The notes below the pieces were generated by a model. That model ran no database searches, had not been told where the DNA came from, and was given only the letters and a program-made list of their open reading frames with translations. Below are positions 7,682 through 11,170 of a stretch of 11,170 nucleotides of DNA, piece after piece. Made by a program: the position numbers and the translations under genes. Each line of letters begins with the position of its first letter. Position 1 is the stretch's first letter. Source of the stretch: Treponema sp. (GTDB taxonomy: Bacteria > Spirochaetota > Spirochaetia > Treponematales > Breznakiellaceae); assembly GCA_031273835.1 (NCBI GenBank), contig JAISRD010000247.1, positions 1-11,170 of the forward strand, in the 5' to 3' direction.

Positions 7682-7868
7682 TATTTGCCCCCTATTCCTG
7701 CCTGTTTCAGGATGGACCTGATAATCACCGGCGCAATATCCCCGGAGTGATGGGGATCGTTACCTTGCCCGGTTTTTTCCGGTGAATGTATTGGTGATGG
7801 GAACCTTTGATAGTTTTGAGGGTCCAGCCATCGTCCAAAACAATCCTTTCGATTTCCTGAAACTTCAT
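7681..7868 (-). pseudogene. hicA: HicA mRNA-interferase toxin gene, 1-nt frameshift
   Basis: From the ATG at 7868 the reverse strand encodes a standard HicA N-terminus: MKFQEIERIVLDDGW, then KGSHHQY with the catalytic His (H24 or its neighbour) of the double-stranded-RNA-binding-like fold, and GKVTIP. In the next codons the reading frame shifts. The expected C-terminus, HHSGDIAPVIIRSILKQAG, continues in the other frame to the TAA at 7683-7681. Restoring one C in the CCCC run (7755-7752, GGGG on the plus strand) would rejoin both parts into a normal protein of about 62 residues. As written, translation ends after 47 codons at 7725 and loses the last helix and strand. The cause may be true inactivation, slippage in the homopolymer, or a sequencing error. 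It lies first in the hicAB operon behind a clear promoter. Confidence 0.88.
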
Positions 7869-7874
7869 ATCTCA

Positions 7875-7903
7875 AATATACGCATTATGCGTATAAATAT
7901 CAA
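7875..7903 (-). promoter_or_regulatory. hicAB promoter with overlapping palindromic operator
   Basis: Reading the minus strand, TTGATA (7903-7898) is followed after exactly 17 bp by TATATT (7880-7875), a good sigma70-type pair. The next six bases lead straight to the hicA ATG at 7868, so the predicted start point is at or near the A of ATG and the message would be leaderless. TATACGCAT-T-ATGCGTATA (7877-7895) is a perfect 9-1-9 palindrome covering the spacer and most of the -10. Its position fits autorepression by the HicB ribbon-helix-helix, which is the known control mode of such modules. Confidence 0.75.
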
Positions 7904-8190
7904 GGGGTTTTTGAAGGTTTTTTTCTGGAAAAAAATATGCCCTGGAAAATATTATCCAGGGGGAAAAAGTCAGGGAATTAGCCCACTATTTTGGAAAATA
8001 TCATTGGATATTGATTTAGATAAGCTGCGGAAAAGATGAAAAATAATTTGCCGGTTTTACTTCCCGCCCGTAGGGTTAGAATTTCAATGAGGCAACGCGC
8101 CGCCTTGACGTACCGCCCGGATAATGGTACTTTACGCTATCCGGTGATATGCGCATAAAAAGCGGAAATAAGAAAAAAGGCGGAAGGGTG

Positions 8191-8238
8191 TGAAAACAGT
8201 TATTTGTACGACCGTGAAAACGGTGTTTTCAGCTTTTT
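8191..8238 (+). terminator. Candidate intrinsic terminator (no obvious upstream gene)
   Basis: An outer stem TGAAAACA/TGTTTTCA (8191-8198 with 8224-8231) encloses ACCGT-GAAA-ACGGT (8211-8224), with the two sharing base 8224, and is followed by GC and five T. The outer stem is AT-rich and one side has a 13-nt bulge, so strength is uncertain. No gene ends here on the plus strand; it could end a short untranslated transcript (see findings). Confidence 0.35.
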
Positions 8239-8265
8239 CCCCGATCTTTGTTTCCGATTTTACCT

Positions 8266-8280
8266 CCCCCCCCCCCCCCC
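8266..8280 (+). repeat. Homopolymer run of 15 C
   Basis: Fifteen consecutive C (with CCT just before) lie 243 bp upstream of the lipoprotein ATG. Runs of this length slip readily during replication and are a known basis of phase variation when placed in promoters or coding starts. TTTACC (8259-8264) upstream and GATAGG (8281-8286) or TAGGTT (8283-8288) downstream would put the run in a promoter spacer, but these hexamers are weak. Run length is also error-prone in sequencing. Confidence 0.9.
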
Positions 8281-8508
8281 GATAGGTTTACTAGGAATTA
8301 CCGCCGGTTTCTAAATTCTCTGAAAGAACACTCGAACTTCCTTAAATCCTTCCTGCCGCGTTCTATCGTTTTCCTGCCAGGCAGAAGGCCCTGTATTACG
8401 CTGTCTCTTAATACTAAGAAACCCCCGGTATCAAGGCCGGAATTCACCAATTCCCCGGATGTTATCCGGGCAGGGCTTGAACCGGGGTTTTTAGTTTATC
8501 CCGCCCCA

Positions 8509-8514
8509 AGGAGG
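8509..8514 (+). promoter_or_regulatory. Shine-Dalgarno AGGAGG fixing the lipoprotein start
   Basis: A perfect AGGAGG lies 9 nt before the ATG at 8524. It decides against an in-frame TTG start at 8248, which would place a 92-residue tail, including a run of prolines from the C tract, in front of the signal peptide. Confidence 0.9.
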
Positions 8515-8523
8515 GAATACAAG

Positions 8524-8943
8524 ATGAAAAAGAAAATTTTACTTACGGGAATACTCGCCGTTGCGCTGGTATTCGGGCTTACATTGGTAATGGGCTGCTC
8601 CAATCCCGCAGGCGATCCCCCCGGAAACGACGGTGCGCTTGATCCGGCGCTGATAGGAGACTGGAAGGAGAGCGGATCTGTCGTCATGACTATTTCCTCA
8701 ACGGGTGATATTACCTGGAGCGGTTCACTTGAGACTAGGGTGAACGATGTAGCAAGAACTCTTTCGCATTACACCGCATCTGACTGGCGCGCCAGGGCTA
8801 ATGGTACCATTACCGCATTATATATACCGAACAACAGCTATCGGGCTGTGAACGAAACGATTTTTTACTACGAGCTCTCCGGCGGCACCCTTGAGATCAC
8901 AAGAAAGGGTACGAGTGTGTCATTTGCAACCTTAACTCAATAA
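8524..8943 (+). CDS. Small exported lipoprotein of unknown function
   Basis: This 139-residue protein has a classic lipoprotein signal: MKKK, a hydrophobic core to about residue 21, then the lipobox LVMGC with the lipidated cysteine at 25. The mature part starts with a flexible Pro/Gly/Asp-rich linker (26-40). Next come about 100 residues rich in Thr, Ser and aromatic residues with alternating strand-like patterns: IGDWKESGSVVMTIS, GDITWSG, and FYYELSGGTLEITRKG near the end. This suggests a small beta-barrel or lipocalin-like fold; the 'GxW ... G' opening is common in such modules. I do not recognise a named family, and function is unknown. It has a perfect ribosome site and a strong terminator after the stop, so it is probably a monocistronic, well-translated gene. 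The unusual long upstream region may control it. Confidence 0.85.
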   Translation: MKKKILLTGILAVALVFGLTLVMGCSNPAGDPPGNDGALDPALIGDWKESGSVVMTISSTGDITWSGSLETRVNDVARTLSHYTASDWRARANGTITALYIPNNSYRAVNETIFYYELSGGTLEITRKGTSVSFATLTQ

Positions 8944-8956
8944 GCGCCCCGCCGGG
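8940..8956 (+). repeat. 17-nt direct repeat, copy 1 (includes lipoprotein stop)
   Basis: ATAAGCGCCCCGCCGGG covers the TAA stop of the lipoprotein gene and recurs exactly at 9062-9078. In this copy CGCCC-CGCC-GGGCG (8945-8958) can fold into a 5-bp hairpin; in the second copy the 3' arm is changed. Confidence 0.85.
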
Positions 8957-8989
8957 CGTACAGCCATGCGTAACGGTATTTAATCCGCG

Positions 8990-9021
8990 GCCCCCGGAAT
9001 TCAACCCCCCGGGGGCTTTTT
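8990..9021 (+). terminator. Rho-independent terminator of the lipoprotein gene
   Basis: GCCCCCGG (8990-8997) pairs with CCGGGGGC (9009-9016) across an 11-nt loop and is followed at once by five T (9017-9021). It lies 46 nt past the lipoprotein stop, with no other gene ending nearby on this strand. Confidence 0.9.
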
Positions 9022-9061
9022 ATGCGCAGTGGCAGTGTTCCGGGCCGTAGGCCCACCATCT

Positions 9062-9078
9062 ATAAGCGCCCCGCCGGG
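9062..9078 (+). repeat. 17-nt direct repeat, copy 2
   Basis: This is an exact second copy of the sequence around the lipoprotein stop codon (8940-8956), now in non-coding DNA beyond the terminator. It suggests a duplicated or recombined lipoprotein 3' end. Confidence 0.85.
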
Positions 9079-9112
9079 TATGTGCTGAAAGAAAAGGCGC
9101 CGGAAAAGTGCT

Positions 9113-9150
9113 CCTGGCGGGGGGCATACAGCAAAAGCCCCTGCGCCAGG
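9113..9150. repeat. Local hairpin sharing the palindrome's outer arm
   Basis: CCTGGCG (9113-9119) pairs with CGCCAGG (9144-9150), and GGGGC (9121-9125) pairs with GCCCC (9137-9141) around the loop ATACAGCAAAA. It uses the same bases, 9137-9147, that pair with 9305-9315 in the long palindrome, so the two folds exclude each other. Confidence 0.7.
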
Positions 9151-9316
9151 GGAGGCATAGCGGGCCATTCTGAAAAGCGTACTACAGAAAAAGCAGCGTG
9201 GGGTGTCAGCGGCAGCACTGCGGACCCCGGCCGCGGTGCTGCCGCTGACAGGACCCCCGGCTTTTGCTGCAGGTACGCTTTTCTGAAAGAGGTATCCCCC
9301 TTTAGGCGCAGGGGCT
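9136..9316. repeat. Long imperfect palindrome (about 180 nt) at the 3' end of the ammonia-lyase gene
   Basis: Five colinear blocks pair symmetrically about 9227. AGCCCCTGCGCC (9136-9147) pairs with 9305-9316. GAAAAGCGTAC (9172-9182) pairs with 9273-9283. CAGAAAAAGC (9185-9194) pairs with 9260-9269, with one mismatch. TGTCAGCGGCAGCAC (9204-9218) pairs with 9236-9250. GCGG (9220-9223) pairs with 9231-9234. Pair sums stay within 18452-18455, so almost no insertions separate the arms. The inner part is a 20-bp stem with one G-T wobble and a 7-nt loop. The outer right arm reaches the lyase stop codon. A snap-back mobile repeat (MITE-like) or a structured 3' end of the lyase mRNA would both fit. 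I saw no clear target-site duplication. Confidence 0.85.
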
Positions 9317-10838
9317 ATAAAACGCTGAAAGAGCGGCTCCGTATCCTGGCGATGGTTTCCCGGAGATCCCCGTCCAGGGGCCTGTCCTCTTCCAGGGGTT
9401 TGTAGTATTCCAGCACTTCTTTGCAGGTTCTGTCCGCCTCGGGGGGCGCCGCTTTTTCAGGGGCTTCCTCCGTCCTGAACAAAAGGGCCTGTACCGCCGC
9501 CAAAAGCAGCGCCGAGGCGGTCTGCTCGCTGATCTCAAGGACCCGTATGCAATCCCTGGCCGCTATGGTCCCCATGCTCACCTTGTCCTGGTTATGGCAT
9601 TCGGTGGACCGGGAGAATACCGAAGCGGGCATGGTGTTTTTAAGGGCCTCCGCCGCCCAGGCCGAGGCGGCTATCTGCACCGCCTTGTACCCGTGGTTAA
9701 AGGCATAGCTCACCTTAGAGCCCGACAGGTTCGGCGGCAGCCCCCGGTTGAATTTTTGGTCCACCAGCAGGGCCAGCTGCCTGTCCATGAGGTCCGCAAG
9801 ATTGGCCGTGATATTCTTAAGCGAGTCCATGGCAAAACAGATGTGGCCCCCGTAAAAATGGCCGCCGTGGAAAACCGACCTGGTTTCAGGATCGATGATG
9901 GGATTATCGTTGGCGCTGTTCATCTCCGTTTCGATAAGGGAACGGAACAGGCCCGCCGCGTCATAGAACACCCCGATTACATGGGGAGCGCAGCGTATGG
10001 AATAGAGATCCTGGATACGTTCGGGAACCAAACCCCTCTCCTCATCCTTCGCCCCCAGGGCCCCCCTGATCTTCTCCGCCGCCAGGGCCTGCCCCGGGTG
10101 GGGTTTTACTTCAAAAAGGCGCTTGTAGAAGTGATACGCGTTGCCCTTGAGGGCCAGGGAACAGAGGGCCGTTAAGCGGCAGGCCAGATCCGCCAGGTAG
10201 GAAGCGCGGCTATAGGCAAGGCAGGCCACCGCGTTCATAACCGCCGTGCCGTTCATAACGGCGATTGCTTCCTTGGGCCGGAAACGGTAGGGGGGCCGGC
10301 CGAATTCTTTAAGCAGCTCCGCCGAAGGGCGCTTTTCCCCCCTGTACAGTACGTCCCGCTCCCCTATCAGGGCCCCGGCAAGGTAAGACAGGGGGGTCAG
10401 ATCCCCCGAAGCGCCCACGGACCCTTCCTGGGGAATCAGGGGGAGTATATCCTTTTCGATAAAGAACGCCATAGCCTTAAGCAGTTCCATGCTGACCCCG
10501 GAATAGCCCTGGGAGAGGGTGTTGAGCCGCACTATCATGACGGCCCTGACGGTTTCTTCGTCAAAATAGGCCCCCAGGCCGCAGCCGTGGTAACGGCTTA
10601 GATGAACCGGAAGATCCATGTAATGATCGGGGGAAACGGTTTCCGTGCAGGAATCGCCGTAGCCCGTGGTAACCCCGTAAATGCCGCCGTGTTCCGCCAA
10701 GGCCTCATCGAGGAAACGGGCGCCGCCGTCGATTTTTTCGGAGAATTCCGGTGAAGTATCCAAAACTACGGTCCCGGATCTTTTCGCCGCCGCCGTCAAA
10801 TTTTCTATGGTGAGTTTTTCCCGGCCTATCCGCAGCAT
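9315..10838 (-). CDS. MIO-type aromatic amino acid/histidine ammonia-lyase (HutH-like)
   Basis: This 507-residue cytoplasmic homotetramer-type lyase removes ammonia from histidine or an aromatic amino acid using the autocatalytic MIO cofactor. The ASG triad is A143-S144-G145 in GSVGASGDLTPLSYLAG. Other family residues are Y54 in IYGVTTGYG, H84 in RYHGCGLG (at the position of the histidine-binding His of HutH), N196 in MNGT, Y279 and R282 in QDLYSIR, NSANDNP at 307-313 and E413 in STECHNQDKVSM. Length matches HutH (about 510), without the eukaryotic PAL extension. Several motifs depart from textbook HutH (GYGDSC, YHGCGLG, HNQDKV), so the substrate is open. To my knowledge these resemble lyases of the kind found in aryl-polyene gene clusters. 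It starts 2 nt after the Nudix stop, with AAGG just upstream, and ends at the edge of a long palindrome. Confidence 0.93.
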   Translation of the reverse strand: MLRIGREKLTIENLTAAAKRSGTVVLDTSPEFSEKIDGGARFLDEALAEHGGIYGVTTGYGDSCTETVSPDHYMDLPVHLSRYHGCGLGAYFDEETVRAVMIVRLNTLSQGYSGVSMELLKAMAFFIEKDILPLIPQEGSVGASGDLTPLSYLAGALIGERDVLYRGEKRPSAELLKEFGRPPYRFRPKEAIAVMNGTAVMNAVACLAYSRASYLADLACRLTALCSLALKGNAYHFYKRLFEVKPHPGQALAAEKIRGALGAKDEERGLVPERIQDLYSIRCAPHVIGVFYDAAGLFRSLIETEMNSANDNPIIDPETRSVFHGGHFYGGHICFAMDSLKNITANLADLMDRQLALLVDQKFNRGLPPNLSGSKVSYAFNHGYKAVQIAASAWAAEALKNTMPASVFSRSTECHNQDKVSMGTIAARDCIRVLEISEQTASALLLAAVQALLFRTEEAPEKAAPPEADRTCKEVLEYYKPLEEDRPLDGDLRETIARIRSRSFSVL

Positions 10839-10840
10839 CC

Positions 10841-11170
10841 TTAGTTTTCCTGGTGTATCAAATCTAAATAGGCTTTAAGCGCCCGTCTGGTCGAGTCAAA
10901 GGCCAGATCATCAAGCTTTACATCGGCGCTTTTGATAAAGCGCAGTCCCGCAAGTTCATCCGTGTCGATGTGCAGATCCGCTTCGCTTAAGTCCGGCGCG
11001 TCGAGAAAAAAGAACATATCGCAGGTGTTATAGGTTACGCCTTTGTAGGGATAGGTATTGGGGAAGGACGCAAAAAGTTCGCAGTTTCCCGCCTTCTCGG
11101 CGGCGGGATCATCCCCGGGCCCGGCCCGGCGAAGTACGCCGAAACTGCCGACCAGGGGCCCCGGATCCCA
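10841..11170 (-). CDS. Probable Nudix hydrolase, C-terminal part (cut by window edge)
   Basis: The reverse strand is open from the window edge to a TAA at 10843-10841 and gives 109 residues. The segment ELFASFPNTYPYKGVTYNT followed by CDMFFFLD strongly resembles the strand after the Nudix box in ADP-ribose/NADH-pyrophosphatase-like Nudix proteins. Next come an acidic stretch with ELAGLRF, where these proteins usually carry E/W-L-xx, and a C-terminal helix ending LKAYLDLIHQEN. The catalytic Nudix box (GX5EX7REUXEEXGU) would lie upstream and is outside the window, so the assignment rests on the tail alone. The stop is 2 nt before the ATG of the ammonia-lyase, so the two are co-transcribed. How a nucleotide-pyrophosphate hydrolase would serve the lyase is unclear. 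Confidence 0.65.
   Translation of the reverse strand, partial: WDPGPLVGSFGVLRRAGPGDDPAAEKAGNCELFASFPNTYPYKGVTYNTCDMFFFLDAPDLSEADLHIDTDELAGLRFIKSADVKLDDLAFDSTRRALKAYLDLIHQEN

Larger units (their letters stand above)
7904..8523. other. Gene-free structured intergenic region before the lipoprotein
   Basis: No convincing gene is visible in these 620 bp on either strand, and the DNA is less GC-rich than the flanking operons up to about 8350. Several inverted repeats are present. CCCTGGA/TCCAGGG lies at 7940-7961. CCGGATA/TATCCGG lies at 8117-8144. A bulged hairpin at 8191-8231 (TGAAAACA/TGTTTTCA outside, ACCGT-GAAA-ACGGT inside) is followed by T5 at 8234-8238. GGAATT-CACC-AATTCC lies at 8439-8454 and CCCGGAT-GTT-ATCCGGG at 8454-8470. 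A 15-C run lies at 8266-8280. The second half would be the untranslated leader of the lipoprotein gene if its promoter lies near the C run; no strong promoter is apparent. Confidence 0.6.

Noticed and set aside
7681..7875. Separate 64-codon reverse-strand gene starting at TTG 7875
   Set aside because: Its second half is the HicA C-terminus and its first half is out-of-frame hicA, so it is a product of the frameshift and not its own gene.
7940..7961. Terminator for a minus-strand gene (CCCTGGA/TCCAGGG hairpin, T-rich sequence after it)
   Set aside because: No minus-strand gene lies upstream to be terminated, and the T tract is displaced from the stem.
8248..8523. In-frame N-terminal extension of the lipoprotein from TTG 8248 through the C run (polyproline)
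   Set aside because: There is no ribosome site at the TTG, it would bury the signal peptide, and a perfect AGGAGG stands before ATG 8524.
9186..9250. Classical intrinsic terminator for the lyase on the minus strand
   Set aside because: The 20-bp stem is strong, but its T5 tract (9191-9186 region) starts about 12 nt after the stem, too far for a canonical terminator; not called as one.
9136..9316. Integron attC site
   Set aside because: The size and imperfect symmetry fit, but the required RYYYAAC and GTTRRRY ends are absent and no integrase or cassette array is visible.
9022..9405. Plus-strand open frame of 127 codons across the palindrome and lyase 3' end
   Set aside because: It starts right after a terminator, overlaps the lyase antisense, crosses inverted-repeat DNA and shows no recognisable protein features.
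1..11170. CRISPR arrays, tRNA or rRNA genes
   Set aside because: No regularly spaced direct repeats and no cloverleaf or rRNA-like stretches were seen on either strand by eye.

Overview
The window is a GC-rich bacterial segment with long, closely packed genes on both strands and one AT-richer, partly decayed accessory patch (about 6.7-9.3 kb). My impression is a diderm, probably a gut-type spirochaete (Treponema-like). This rests on the small lipoprotein, the gene mix and the base composition; no decisive taxonomic marker is present, so I hold it at low-to-moderate confidence.

Layout. 1-1984, minus: two tandem Na/Pi-cotransporter genes. The upstream one is complete, and the downstream one starts on a 1-nt overlap and runs out of the window. 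2030-2698, plus: a YfcE/MJ0936-type metallophosphoesterase. 2726-5472, minus: a two-component pair, membrane histidine kinase then sigma54-activating NtrC-type regulator, overlapping by 13 nt. 5497-6705, plus: a 12-TM MFS transporter, divergent from the kinase across only 24 bp that is almost entirely a 19-bp inverted repeat. 6747-7868, minus: a hicAB toxin-antitoxin locus in decay. hicA carries a 1-nt frameshift, hicB is intact, and a truncated, multiply frameshifted IS66 transposase remnant abuts the hicB 3' end. 7904-8523: gene-free DNA with several hairpins and a run of 15 C. 8524-8943, plus: a small lipoprotein with its own terminator. 8944-9314: a convergent intergenic region dominated by a roughly 180-nt imperfect palindrome. 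9315-11170, minus: the 3' end of a probable Nudix hydrolase gene followed 2 nt later by a complete MIO-type aromatic amino acid/histidine ammonia-lyase.

How it works together. The kinase and regulator form one signalling unit, and the facing MFS gene could share its control through the common operator-like repeat. The two phosphate carriers form a translationally coupled unit. The Nudix and lyase genes are one operon. The hicAB promoter is easy to read: a 17-bp-spaced -35/-10 pair with a 9-1-9 palindrome across it and a predicted start point at the hicA ATG. It now appears to drive a broken toxin gene and a solitary antitoxin/repressor.

I see no clear complete novel defence or mobile system. 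The least explained features are the long palindrome beside the lyase, the 15-C run and structured DNA before the lipoprotein, the small palindromic insertion inside the IS66 remnant, and the operator-like repeat between kinase and transporter.
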